Of a DNA stretch of 64,000 nucleotides, positions 24,301 through 36,338 are shown in pieces. The stretch comes from Nectonema munidae. Taxonomy: Eukaryota; Nematomorpha; Nectonematoida; Nectonematidae. The first letter of the stretch is position 1. Every line of letters starts with the position of its first letter. The stretch covers positions 1 to 64,000 of the forward strand of contig JAUIRK010000765.1 of assembly GCA_030549495.1 (NCBI GenBank), read 5' to 3'. The notes under the pieces are model-generated. The model saw nothing but the letters and a program-made list of their open reading frames with translations, was not told the origin of the DNA and ran no database searches. Both the position numbers and the translations under genes were made by a program.

Positions 24301-27300
24301 TTGCTACAGATTAAAGGTGAAAATTTCTCAAAATGTAACAAGCGTCAAAGTTCAAAATTAGCAAATATAAAAAATTTGCACCTTTCATCTGCTAATTATG
24401 AAGAAAACCGAAAAATACAAAATTATTAAAAAAAACCTATTTTATTAGTAATTACAATGGTAATGAAGCCCGTGGAATACAAAAAGAATAAAATGGTTAT
24501 TTCTCAAATATTTATGAAAGCCCATAAAAAATGCTTTGATTTGGTATATCGCATGATACATTTTGTTGAGAAATGCGAAAGTTATAAGCGCTTTAATATT
24601 TGACTAAAATTTAAGCTAGGAACACTACAAATAAACTAAGCGTACACTAGCCCGATAAAATAAACCACACATGTGTGCTAAAGATCTGGTGAAGCGTATG
24701 CGAGATAAGAATTCACTGCGCTCACAAACGCGTAATGCAACATGTGTTAATCTTTCTTCGCATAGTTATGCGCTAAAATCAATCAATAATGTGATTTATT
24801 CTTCGCACACTGTCGGTATAAATATAACGAATGCCCTTCGTTAAAAATTAGAAAGGTTGTATCTAAACTAAATAAAAGTAGACTACGATTATCAAACAAA
24901 ACTCGTACATTTAATCGACATTTTTCACTTGAAAAATAATTTAAAATTTATTAGAAAAATATTATACTGACCCATAAAAAGTAAAAAATATATATTAATT
25001 TTCGACAGTTTTCTTTAACTATGACATTTTAAAATGTTAAAAACCATATTCTACCTTTGTGAATATAAAATTTTGAAGAAATAATATGTAAACTCATCAC
25101 GTTAATTATTGGTATTTTTTGAAACTAGATAAAAGTTGACTGACCTCCCATAAAAGCGGATTTTGGAAAAATAAAAATATATTTATTTGTAAAGCCTAGC
25201 CTATTTTACCCACAAAGAGTATAGCTTCAAATCTTGTACATTCGATCAACATTTTTCACTTCAAAAATAATTTTAAATTTATTAGAAAAACATTATACTG
25301 ACCTATACTACTGACCCATAAAAAGTGAAAAATATATATTAATTTTTGACAGTTTTCTTTAACTATGAAATTTTAAAATGTAAAAAATCATATTTTACCT
25401 TTGTGAATATAAAATATTGAAAAAATAGTATATAAACTTATTGGTATTTTTTGAAACTAGATAAAAGTTGACTGACCTCACATAAAAGCATATTTTGCAA
25501 AAATAAAAATATATTTATTTGTATAACCACAAAGAGTATACCTTTCCAATGATACCATTTTCATTCAAAAAATTTCTTTAAATCTTCACATTATGCTCCA
25601 CTCAAAAGGTGATCCCATTTTTTTTTCCAAAAATTTAGACCAAATTTTACGGAGTAAAATCCATTTATTAAAATTTTTTTTAAACTTTTGCAAAATTAAT
25701 TATTCTAGAGCAAACGATAAGCTTAATTCTTTCTGCAAATCAAACAAGTAAAAATTTCCAAAAAATCGTATTATTATTATTATATATTACATAAACATTT
25801 CAGCCAATCATATAGTTTTTATGAAATAAAACTGCAATTTCAAAGTTAAGTGTTTTTAACTTTTAGCTAGAATTTTTGAAATGTGGCTTTCAATATGTAT
25901 GAAATATTTTTTGAAAATTTTTATTTTAAGTATGTTTTTTTAGTTTCATTGTACGATTTATACATCTAAATACATAAAATCTAACAAGTTGTCTCCCCGG
26001 TGGTCTTGCCAGAACTCTGATAGAATTAATTTTTTTTTATAAAACGTAATAAAAGGCGACTTGATTAAGCAAATGTTTTCACAACAAAAGTTTACTTTTA
26101 AGCAGTAAAAAATGTGTATTAATTTTAAGTTCTCTAAGTGCAAACATGTCTATTAAGTCCAATCAAAAAGCTAAAACTACAACTTTTAAACTCTTTTTTT
26201 TTATTTCATAAGAAATCGCTCACTTTCAAGATCATTGTCCATCTCAAGATCGTCTTCTTATTCCTCATCTTCGTCGTAAAAATTCTTTTACATTTCCATA
26301 ATTACCTCCCTAATTCATTCTTTTTTTAGAACAGGAACTTCACATACATCAGAATCGGGTTCTCGCTCTCGTTCAATTCGTTCTTCTCCTAGTGTTAAAC
26401 GCAATGCTAGAGGGACCATTAGAACTTCCAAATGTTTAAACAATTCCTTTAAAAACAGGTCATTTTCATTTCAATTAAATTATTCGTATTTTTACAACTA
26501 GTTAACTTGCAATTAAGGGTTTGGTCATTCTAAAATTGTTATAAATTTATCGTTTTATTTTTTGGGACGGTGATACGCGTTAAGGAACCCAGAAGGCGTG
26601 TAACACCTGGGAAGCAGAAATACAATCTTTTCGTTTATCCTTGCTGTTACTCAGTCAGACCGGGCAGAGAAATGAATCGGTAGTATTAAATAAGTTTGAC
26701 ATTTCTACATCGACAGGTATTTATGTGGTGCTGAATTTTTTTGGAACCAGTAACATGATAGCTCTTAGCTAGTTAAATGCATTTAAATAAAATAAAGCGC
26801 ACATTACATCTTCACAATTACTAAAGCTAAAAAAATTAGTAGCAAAAGATTATGCAAATACAATTTGACTTTTCTAGAATTAGTGGGTATCCCAAGCTGT
26901 ATTCATGTGAACCTACCAAAGTTAGATTCGAGTGCTTTCTGCCTTAATGTCGTCGATTGGACGAACGGATCTAGTAGATAGAGACATTTTTTTAAATTGC
27001 GGGCAATCTGTTTGATTGAACGCGGTTAATGAATCAAAAACAATGGAAATAGTCAACCATTTCTTTTTATCGAATAAGTAAACTCTTAAGATTTAAACTT
27101 GTTTAATTTGTTTGCATCATTTTGAAAATAAAATAACTCTGTTATAACGAGCTTAAAATGCATACACTTTATTAATTGGTATTTTAATATTATCACGCGC
27201 AATAAGATTGACAGTTAGTTAGCACTTCATTATCGAAAGGTTGTCGACGCCTGGGTTAGAGAACTATAATGTTATATGGTTGTTGGCCTCCTGATTATGC

Positions 27301-30300
27301 TATCTCATTATTAGCGTATTGTGACAGTCAAATAAACGTTAATTCTTATTTGAGACTGAGTGTGCATCTCCTTTGCAAGGAAGTGGATTACAGGGAAAGT
27401 CTAGAATTTTTGTTATTCTTTCACAGCAGCAGCGATAAAAAGTGTAAATTCAGCCAACCCACCTAAAAGTCGCCGTTAGATCCCGCTGGCTTAAAATGTA
27501 AGCTTCTTCATATGTGGCTTATAGTTTTTAGATCCTAGTTTTTCCCCACTGTGTTATTAATATATTTACACTTGGCAAGGGTTGGACCATAAATTAATGC
27601 GTTCTAATGTGTGTATGTGGGGACACTTGAAGAGATGATGTGTGGTGTGTATGTGCTAGTTGCAGACTGGACAACATGGATTTGTGCGTGTTTTGGGATC
27701 GATTTTGTGGAGATATTCGTGAAGTAGCGTTTATTTGTTGGTCCTAAGTTGTGCAAATGTGTAATTGTAAAAATTATACGATAAATTGGGATTGTCATTA
27801 TAAATATGAAAAACAAAGATGAGTTTATAGCCTTATTTTTAAGTGTAGAGAGATCATTAGTAACAGCTTGTGTGTGGGTTAACTATTATTTATCTGTTCT
27901 TCCATATTTTGGCAAGTATGATGGTAAACATAATAGCCTTGAATGTAAAGTAGTTTGTTGTGGAAAGCACATTGGGAAGAAAGTAACAAATATTTTGTGT
28001 AAGAATTGTAATAACAGTGAATAAAATGTCATCTTTGATGTAAAATGGTAATTAAATTATTTTTTGTTTAAAAAAAGTTTTTAAAAAGAAACCTTTTTTT
28101 ATCTTATTTTTATATAAAAAAACATTTGTACTAAAATAACAACGGTCAAAAATGCCCCCCCCCCCAGTCAAGTTAGGTAGTGAAAAAATGCGGTTTTTTT
28201 AGTGCTAAACTATACCGTTTTTGAACTCGTAAAGATCAAGCTAATAATTCTTTATCATGTCCTATAATTTTATCATAATTTACGCTATATTTTTTCTATT
28301 TTTCTAGAAGAAATAAGTTCTCAGATGCCCCAAAATCGCCACAAAGTCCTCATAAACGAGAATTCAGGGATAAGGAAAGGAATAAATTTAATTCAAAAGA
28401 AAATGTCTTAAGTACAACAAATCTTCCAGATTCTCTTTTATCTTCTCTAAATCATCAAAAAATGTATGAGTATATTTTTGCTACTTTTTAGTACTCCTCA
28501 CTGAGTTATTTTTTAAGAAAAACTATTTCTCCTAGCCATTTACAAGATGTATCAAGATCTAATAGTCCAGCCGATAAATTATATAAACGTACGTGCATAA
28601 AACCTTCTAAAAGGTTAAGTTCTGGCTTATCTAGGTATTTTAAAATTCAGACATTGAAATACTTTGTATAAAATTATAATTATTTTATTCTCAAGTGTTT
28701 CATCTGTCTCTTCTATTGAAAGTGCCATCAAAAAAACACGCTCTCAATCTTCATCCACAAAATCTATCCGTGTTCACGTTTCTCCTGTTTATAAACGCGC
28801 TAGTAAAAATGTACTTTTATAGCTAGTTAATATTTCATTTTTCTATTTTAAGAAAAATGTGCTTTTCCACGATCACCGACTCCTCCTCATCAACGCAAAC
28901 TTGTCACGCAGAATAATCAAAAATTATCGTTATCGAACGAAACTTCGAGCAAAACGCATAAGCCTATAAAAATGACACTGCCGAAAAATAAAAATGTAAT
29001 ATTTCTTCTCAAGATGTTTCTTTTTTTCCGTTAAGTAGTTTAACGTTGCGTTTATGCAATTCACGGAAAAAGCTTTTGTCTATTTTGTAGATGAACAAAA
29101 TTTAAATTATGAGTTAAAAAATATTTTGACCAATTATTATATAGAGAATGACTCTGAATAAAGGCATATACTTTAAATACAATCTATTGAATTTTAATTT
29201 GCTCATCTATTGAATTTTATAAATAATTCCCCAAAACAATATATTTCAGTCTTTTTTAATAAATACAAATTCTACTGAAAAATTTATTCATTGAATAAGG
29301 AAAATTCCTCAAAAAAAAATAAATATACACATGGCATGATAAAACTTGAGGTACTTAGCCTCAAGGATGCCTTGCAATTTGTGAAAGAATTCACTTTTTT
29401 ACCCCGATACATGTAAAACAAATTGTCTACTAATTCGATATATATATATCTGGCCAACTAACTTATAATATACAATGAGGTGTTATGCATCCTATTGTCC
29501 TGAGGTTAATTTTTTAGTCACCTTATGAAATGTGTGTTTACAACACTCCTCAGAACTCTGAATATATTATAAGAACGTAATTATAATTTTACGTTTTGGA
29601 CCAGTTCTTTGTCTTCCAAAAGTATAAACCTTTTGAAAAATATCTAAAATTTCACGTTTATCTAATCAGGGAATTTATACAAAGCAAACTTTGTTCTTTA
29701 CCTCTCTCATAACACAGCGAGTTTCCACCCTTAGACTACAGTTACGTCTTTTCTCAAATTGAGAGTATTTTAGATTGAACTAGTGAAACCATTTTCAAGC
29801 CAATATGCAAGATTGAAATCTCATTTATTTTAACAGTTGTACTAAAGGTTTAGTTTATCTAAGTTTTACAAGATTCTTCAGACGTCATAGCCGTTTTATT
29901 CATTGCCTAACCAATTCTGAATTGTTAGACGATGAGTCTTCTAATGAAAAGGATTATGGCATAAAACATTTGTCATCAAATCATCTCTTTGCACAGATCG
30001 AAATGGTATTAAAATACCGAATTTAATAATTTTTCTTCAAATAATACATTCCTAAGAAGCCCACTAAGATTGCTTATAAACAGTGGATAAAATGTGTTGC
30101 AACGGGTATTATCAATTAGATAGTAATCAAGGGAACAAGTAATTTTTTAAATATTAGGATGGACTTTTATTCGAGGTATCCCTTTTTTAAATTTGTTAAA
30201 AATATGAACGAAAGTTTGTCAAATGTGTAGTGATATATAGCCGATTTCACGACATTCAAATTATAGTGCGATTGTGGGCAGCAGCATTTACATGACCAAA

Positions 30301-33232
30301 ACAGCCATTATCATTATTATGGAAAAGTGGTAATCCGTCGAATTTTGGGTTATTCATAGAATTTTTGCTGAAACTTGATTATTATTATTATCCCTCAAAA
30401 CCTTGTAAATAATTCGTTAAAAGAAAGGGCCCTTTAAGAAAATGTTAGTTTTTATAACGATGACCACATTTATGTGGACATTAAAAAAAGTCATACAAAA
30501 AGTTTTTTACTTTATATGTCAACTAAAAGTTCTAATATGCTATAAATATTCATGCATCGTAACCAATGCTAAAATGACTAATTCCTATCTCTTAATTTTA
30601 TTAGATGCTGACCCTGACTTCTATCCCTTTAAATTTTCAACTCCCCAAACCCTACTTATAAGTTCTTAAACTGTTAAGAAATAAATGGCGTTGTTCTTAA
30701 TTTGTTTTCAATTTTAAGAAGAATTCCGTTTTTATCATTAGAAAGACCCACACGTACAATAAAACACTTCAAGGAAATTTCAACAAATATTATTTTATTT
30801 GTCTTAAATTTTTACCTAAAAATCCAAATATTTATTTTGAGTATTCAATCTTTTAATAGACAAAGTAAAAAATTTTAGGCTTTCAGGAATTAGAAAAAGT
30901 TTAACATAAAGAAATATATACTCAACTAGTCTGTTCTGAAAATAATATTCTGCAGATTTTCACTAAGATACTTCTAAATCATTACGTCTATAAAAAAGAC
31001 CGTTATCATGACCATAACCCAAACAATCATCGAATTGCTGCAGTTTAAAAGCACTGTCTTTTCGAAACATTTATTGAGTAACTTGATATCTAACTATTTA
31101 TTAGTAATTATTGAAATCCAAAAACCAATAAAATTTCTGATATATGAAACTTACGATAGTTTGTAGGAAAACATGCGCATTGCCGATATAAATAAGATTG
31201 AAAAGTAGAGCATAACTTATTAAACGATCAAACCTAGCCACATTTTAATAGTAGAAAGAATGGACTTATGACATTTTTGACCTTATGGTTATATGTATGT
31301 AGGTAGACACATAGGCTTTTCTAAATTTGGACCAAGTTGGAGTTTTTTATTGAAATTTTATTACAACGCGCTAATCGGTGTTGCTTAGTCGGGGTCGCAA
31401 ATTTTGAAGGGATAGAAAGCGGCTTCTAATAAAATTTAGTAGTCCAAGGCAGATTTTTTAAGTACTATTTTTATTAAAAAACAATAGTTTACTATCTGTA
31501 AGCAGTAAGAGTTCCCGGCCATTGGTCGAAGTCGTAAGTACGTTAATTTTATTGAGTACTTTTCGAGTTTATCCTTGAAGATATTTTAAGAATTTAATAA
31601 TATTAAAAGAGATTGATAAAAAATTTACTGACATACCACCTGCCTATTCTTTGAAATTATCTTATACCTATATTTCATAGACCAAACCAATAGCAGTCAA
31701 TCAGCATTCTCTATTGTTAGAAGATGAAGGTGATGAATCGCCACCTCCTCCCCCACCACCTCTATATCCTATTGACAATAATAAGAGATCCAAAACCATT
31801 TCTTCTAATTCCAAACAGAATGTAATTTTCTTTTTTTATATGCTAATAAAAAAAGAATCAATTTAAGTGCTTATTACTTCAATGGCTAAATGCCGCTTTG
31901 ATGAGATACCCTTTGTAAGGGTAGGAGTGACCATTTTTTGGTATAAAATGCGTATGAATACTCATTCAATATAATCAGGCTCAAGATGGAGGTAAAGCTA
32001 ATTCCAGCTGATAGATTCATTAGAAAGCGTTAAGTTTTATATTTTGGTGGGGATCTCACCGCTTTTCCTTTTTCAACGCGCCTAAATAACAAAGAATAGG
32101 GTCAATTATTCCTTTGATCCATTACTCCTATTTTCTGTGTTTTAATATTTTCATATTTTATTAAAATTAGTTTAATACAAAAGTACATTCAGAAGTAAAA
32201 TGTCTTTATTCAAAAAAAAATTTTTGGAGTTTTTGTTACAGGTTTTTCTTAGTTGGTAGTTGAAAATAAGTTTATGACCATAGTGGTCGAAAATTTATCT
32301 CCAAATAATTTCTTTTTCAATGACGCAGTGCCACTTCATTTATATAATACAAACGAGACAGAAAATAGGATTTAAAAATCATTTTTTATATTTCTGATAT
32401 CTCCGATTTAATTTATCAATTAATTAGCACAAGTAGAATGAAACTTAATTCATTTCGCAATTTCCAGAGAGATCAACTCTGTCTAATTAAGTTGTTTCGA
32501 ATGTTCGACCCAAATAGTTAAATGTAATGTTTCAAGTGTTTGGAAATAAATAAAATACACAGTTATGAAAATACGATCCTGATATATACTCTTTTTATAC
32601 ATATATCAAAAATTTGATCCTACTAGTTTTATTGAAACAACAAATAATGAACTCGTCACATGGGCATTAAATTATACTAAGTATGATGTACTCCAATTAA
32701 ACAAACTCCTCTCCCTATTCCCATTAAGTAATATATATTTATCCTATTTAATACAAGGCCTTTTCATATAAGAAATATCTCCTCGCCTTCAACAATAATT
32801 TGAGCTTGGAGTAGGTTGTATATCTTAATTGTTCATTTTCTCCTCTATGTAGCATTAACCCCTCAATCATGCCAATAAATTTACCTTTGAAGTCATTTTA
32901 GGGAATATTTTTTATATAGCGTACATAAAAAATGAAGACGGATTGAAAATTGTTTAAAAAATTAATACTAAAAATTTTTTATTTGGTATTGATACCGATT
33001 TTTTGCATATTTGCCACCTATTAATTTAATCATTTAATTTTTACTCTGTATGTTAGATGTATATATGTCGTTTTTACTATTATAGAAGAGTAAGAAGACT
33101 GTGAAAAAGCCTAATCAGAATAACTCTGCTTCTGCCCTTATAAAATCGAAAGTTTCATGTCGTCGTCAAGAATTAATGATGCAGTTGAGAGCTGTGGAAG
33201 AAGCTATCGCTAAAAAGAGAAAAGGAAATTGA
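21301..33232 (+). CDS. ZC3H18: ZC3H18 orthologue, 16 coding exons, 608 aa
   Basis: Nuclear CCCH zinc-finger protein. In the known family it links the cap-binding complex/ARS2 to the NEXT-exosome RNA decay machinery. Exons: 21301-21336, 21449-21511, 21565-21681, 21729-21915, 21969-22051, 22098-22221, 22281-22353, 22405-22563, 26213-26275, 26330-26458, 28308-28463, 28536-28634, 28696-28802, 28853-28995, 31681-31821, 33086-33232. All introns are GT-AG, phases agree throughout, and the CDS is 1827 nt. Visible features: acidic GEI repeats (SSEEGEIISEEEGEI, LEEGEISEDE); a C-x7-C-x5-C-x3-H finger CKFYIKGTCSFGSNCRFIH (C111, C119, C125, H129); the family block ESAWERGLRQAKELMRK near residue 180; Arg/Ser-rich exons 9-10; a run of seven prolines in exon 15; and the conserved C-terminus RRQELMMQLRAVEEAIAKKR. 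Twelve introns are 46-112 bp and four are 1.3-3.6 kb. Missed exons inside the long introns remain possible. Confidence 0.9.
22590..22765. repeat. Long near-perfect hairpin in ZC3H18 intron 8
   Basis: Arms of about 60 bp (about 22590-22650 and 22702-22762) share ATATATCGTTGGCTCCCCTT and its flanks in inverted orientation, with a loop of about 50 bp. The transcribed intron would form a stable stem. No target duplication or transposon ends were identified, so a fold-back duplication is as likely as a MITE. Confidence 0.8.
22770..23960. repeat. Intronic minisatellite region, 28-bp unit
   Basis: The unit ACAGGTTGGAGATGAATCAT plus CGTAGTAT (28 bp) is repeated. Consecutive copies lie between about 23220 and 23320 and two further copies at 23033-23090. 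It sits in longer duplicated blocks: GTCTCCCCGAATGAGGTAT occurs at about 22981 and 23119. GTTCAACCGTACAGGTTATG with its downstream sequence recurs at about 23341 and 23857. All of it lies in ZC3H18 intron 8. Confidence 0.8.
24897..25560. repeat. Direct duplication of about 330 bp in ZC3H18 intron 8
   Basis: Two adjacent copies, about 24897-25228 and 25229-25560, share long blocks such as CATTTTTCACTT.AAAAATAA, GACAGTTTTCTTTAACTATG, CCTTTGTGAATATAAAAT and GAAACTAGATAAAAGTTGAC. They differ by scattered substitutions and small indels, so the duplication is not recent. Confidence 0.8.
26560..27800. other. Less AT-rich stretch inside ZC3H18 intron 10
   Basis: Base composition is visibly less AT-biased than the surrounding intron (for example 26570-26700 and 27230-27500). 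There is a short frame 27269-27466 with no motif, and no frame long enough to support a gene. It is probably an unidentified repeat insertion. The neighbouring frame 27806-28024 (72 codons, six cysteines in its second half) is also unrecognised. Confidence 0.3.
29039..29161 (+). CDS. Possible alternative last exon of ZC3H18
   Basis: Exon 14 ends in phase 0 at a GTAATA donor (28996). Only 43 nt later, after a T-rich tract, TTAAGTAG provides an acceptor. An open frame of 40 codons then follows in matching phase: FNVAFMQFTEKAFVYFVDEQ and so on, ending ENDSE. Its stop codon overlaps an AATAAA (29157-29162). The intron length matches the gene's other tiny introns. Use of this exon would replace exons 15-16 and remove the conserved C-terminal RRQELMMQL block. 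The peptide is not one I recognise. It could also be a chance frame. Confidence 0.35.
   Translation, partial: FNVAFMQFTEKAFVYFVDEQNLNYELKNILTNYYIENDSE
29663..29970 (+). pseudogene. hAT transposase fragment, insertion-free copy
   Basis: Matches 16765-16838 joined directly to 17967-18210, that is, the decayed hAT at 16-18 kb without the nested 1120-bp element. The single GACTACAG at the join is the pre-insertion target. The copy lies in ZC3H18 intron 14 and has a further small deletion (the stretch after GAACTAGTGAA). It has no element ends of its own and is a fragment. Confidence 0.85.
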
Positions 33233-33505
33233 CGTTTTATGCGTGTGTTGCCAAAGAACCTCCTTTTACGCCCGCCCCGCCTATTATTTCTTATTTTTTA
33301 AATTTGTTATTCCCTTATACTTTTACATGTATCGTTTTGTTTATTTATCCTGTAATCAAGTTTCTTTATGTAACACCCCCCTCTCTACTTTATTCTTTTT
33401 AATCTTGTATTTGGGTGAGCGCAACGGATAACCTAATAATATCATAGTCATGTTGATTCATTTTTGTGCGTTTAACAATTTCAAAAATATACCTATATCT
33501 TTTTT

Positions 33506-33511
33506 AATAAA
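33506..33511 (+). other. Polyadenylation signal of ZC3H18
   Basis: AATAAA about 275 nt after the ZC3H18 stop codon, followed by an AT-rich stretch. It is the first canonical signal downstream of exon 16 that I see. Confidence 0.5.
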
Positions 33512-33877
33512 GCTTTTAAATTTTAGTACATCTTTAAGGAGAATGCTTTCTTCAATGAATAATTGTGAGAGATATGACATCTATCTGATTTATAAATAAT
33601 ATATGCTAGCTTGTATCGAAATATGAGGTGAAAATGAATTTTAATTTAATTCAAGACATACTTGTTGATAGCAAAAGGAAATTTTTATGAATGTATTCAT
33701 TTTTATAAATTAAAAAAACTATTGATTTAGAAGTTTTATCTAATTTTATAATAAAAAATTCATGGAATCGAAGACAAAACTAAGTTTAAAAAACTAGCTA
33801 TCATAGGGGGCTGAGCCTAATATATCCTAAATATTTTTGGTACCTTTGACCTTAAAATCTGGCTATGTCCATCTTTA

Positions 33878-34914
33878 ACATACATTTAACAAAATGAATT
33901 TCTGATGAAAGTAGAGCTACCAAGATAGTCCCAGTTTACAATGAAGAGCAAAATTAGATACCATATAAAGTATAGGACGAATGAAGTACAGACTTCACGC
34001 TGATAACTTTATAGATTTGTAAGCAAAATAATCCTATTGAGATATATAGTTCAATTCTGTCTTTAAATTAGTAACAACAAGAATCAAAACAAGGAAGTCC
34101 ATAAGTGCTCGGTTTAGTTAGAGTAGCACCCAGTAATATTTTTTACCATGTCATTTTTATAAAAATTTTATTGCTGAATTATCTAGAGGGTTATTATTGG
34201 AAAATTTTATGAGCTTTTAAACATGATCTAAGGTCGCCTTAAGTGGAAATTTAGTCCCTTTCCTATTCATGAGATGGATAAAATCATTATTATATCAAGA
34301 AAAAAATTATTTATCGATTGGGCTAAAAGTCAATGTAATGTAGAAATAGCTAAATATATAACCATTTTAATCAAATGTATTCATTACCTATTTAAAGGTT
34401 TACAAACATACCGTCGTTATGGAAAACAGAAAGGTCGATTTGCTAAATGGGAGGAAAAATTGTTCAAAAATTATGAAAAAACATCTGACCATAAATTAAC
34501 CAGTAACCTCAATTTAAATTTAGAGTAACAAAAGTATTTTCAAAATCAAATTGAGCATATTCGATTTGCTGTGTGTGGATAAGTTTACTTTAATATAATG
34601 AGAAAAAGTGTTTGCCATTAGGTCACCTGTGAAAGCTAATTTAATGACAGGTGAAATACTTTGAGTGAATTAATCACCAAAAGTTGGTTTATTAAATAAA
34701 TTTATACAATATTAAGACAAAAAAAAATTATAATATATTTTGAAGTTTAATTATTTGGCATTGATTGACAGGTTTAATTGATTTTATTGAAAAATAAATG
34801 ACTATCAGATTTGAAATCAATTATTTAGTAGATTCACGCGAGAATTGTGTATAAAATTTTAGGAAAAAAGCCTCCCGTCACTGAGGAAATAAAAATAGCT
34901 CGTTACGAATAGGG
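33878..34914 (+). repeat. R1 repeat family, copy A
   Basis: Aligns by eye with 43590-43720 and, inverted, with 37380-37514 (landmarks AGAGCTACCAAGA, GCAAAATTA.ATAC, CGATAAC/TGATAAC). Its 3' part (34635-34690) matches copy B at TGACAGGT.AAATA.TTTGAGTGAA. It ends ...ATAGGG followed by TTAA (34915-34918), as copy C does. It has a single unit of the region that is tandemly repeated in copy C. An R2 repeat (34192-34420) appears to interrupt it. Confidence 0.55.
34192..34420 (+). repeat. Dispersed repeat R2, copy 2
   Basis: Counterpart of 4058-4290. The short plus-strand frame through it (34274-34528) begins MDKIIIISRKKLFIDWAKSQ. A similar but interrupted reading exists in copy 1. Family unknown; possibly a decayed DNA transposon. 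Confidence 0.5.
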
Positions 34915-35018
34915 TTAATTGAGAGTCCTTGAATCTAATTATCTTTTCTTTCCATTTCAAACACTGATAAAAATTCCGACAAGGTAAAATAGTTTAGAAA
35001 AAATTAGGTTGGCTCTAT

Positions 35019-35282
35019 CAATGCTTTTCAACCGCGGCCCACATATCAAAGATGCAGGAAAAATAGGCGAATCATTAAAATAGTCAAAATTTATTGATTT
35101 ATTAATTTTATGATATATATGCAGCAATTTGGACTCAGTTTAAATAAGTAGAATGATTATTCAGAGTTATTAAAAAGCGCTTTTTATAAAAACTAATTTT
35201 ATTATTTTGGTGCGATCTGCCTATTCTAGTGAAATGTTGGTTAATAATTTGGCCTTTTGTTAAAAAAGGTTGGGAATCACTT
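35019..35282. mobile_element. Probable decayed hAT MITE
   Basis: The left end CAATGCTTTTCAACCGCGGC and the right end AAGGTTGGGAATCACTT match the common hAT terminus pattern CAGTGGTTCTCAACC ... GGTTGGGAACCACTG, with several substitutions. No target duplication is preserved. Confidence 0.4.
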
Positions 35283-35490
35283 ATAGTCTTGAAAAATTAC
35301 TAAAATCACTGATAGTCTTGAAAAATCAGTATCATCATCTGTCAATTGACTAAATCATTGCTGACTTTTAATATGAAATTATTGTTATAATAAAGATGGC
35401 GTTAATTGTAGGATGGTGAAGAAGAAAATAAAATATACAATTGTAAGAGCTGACTTAGATGTCAAAGAAACTTTACTTTAATTTCAAAAA

Positions 35491-36335
35491 CATTTTTTTA
35501 ATTTGCAGTATTTTAACTGAATTTCAATTGCTCTAAAAGGAAGACTCATAAATTCTAGAAGCGGTTCTCAGTTCCTTATCTATCATATTATTTGAACATT
35601 TTAAATACCAAATCTTGAATACCGGAGGCACATTTTTCCCCCAGGCACCGTTTGGGCACCCTGATAACGTGTTCTTTTATATTTTCATAAAATAGTCTAA
35701 TTTTTTATTCATTATATTATGGGTTATTTATCAAAGATGTATCGAATATCTGAATCTGCAAACATTTTTTCATTCTCTTAACATCCTCATCCGCGTATCA
35801 TTTAGGTTTCAACATCCGCAATAACATCCTCAATTTCCAATCATTTTTCGTTTTTCTATATACCGAAAAGTTTTTTTCGGAATGTTTCAAATGTTTACTT
35901 TATCGAAAATTTTTAAGAAGTATAAAACTTGCGCTTGCTTAGAATAGCAATTATGATATCCTCATCGGCTAAAAAAATTAATTCTCGCATCCGCTACGAT
36001 GTCAAATTTGATATCCGCTTCAGATTTCACATCCGATACATCTCTAGTTTCATTTCTAAATCGTTTTTAATACTTCAAGCTAAAAAGAACATTTTTTATA
36101 TTTGCAGTATTTTAGCTAAGTTTTTGCGAAGTGCATAACCATTTGCTCTAAACGGAAGACTCATAAATTTTAGAAGCGATTCCCGGTTCCTTTTCTACCA
36201 AATTATTTGAGCTTCTTAAATACCGAAAGCCACACTTTTTAACGCAACGTTTTGGGCACCCCTGATGATCTGCATGGTTCTTTTATATTTTTATAAAATA
36301 AGCTTTTTTTTATTTATTATATTGAGGATATTTAT
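35491..36335. repeat. Direct repeats of about 240 bp bracketing a MITE
   Basis: 35491-35730 and 36090-36335 are diverged direct copies (shared GGAAGACTCATAAATT, TTTGGGCACCC, TTCTTTTATATTTT). Both contain GTTTGGGCACC(C)CTG, which looks like a hAT right terminus. Between them lies the MITE at 35735-36043. Confidence 0.65.
35735..36043. mobile_element. MITE with AGATGTATCG termini
   Basis: The left end AGATGTATCGAATATCTGAA and the complement of the right end, AGATGTATCGGATGTGAAAT, are imperfect inverted repeats, followed inside by repeated ATCCGC words. No clear target duplication was found, so the superfamily is unassigned. No coding capacity. Confidence 0.5.
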
Positions 36336-36338
36336 ACA

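Noticed and set aside
29998-31650. Further exons of ZC3H18 in intron 14
   Set aside because: No phase-compatible open segment with good acceptor and donor sites could be supported by eye.
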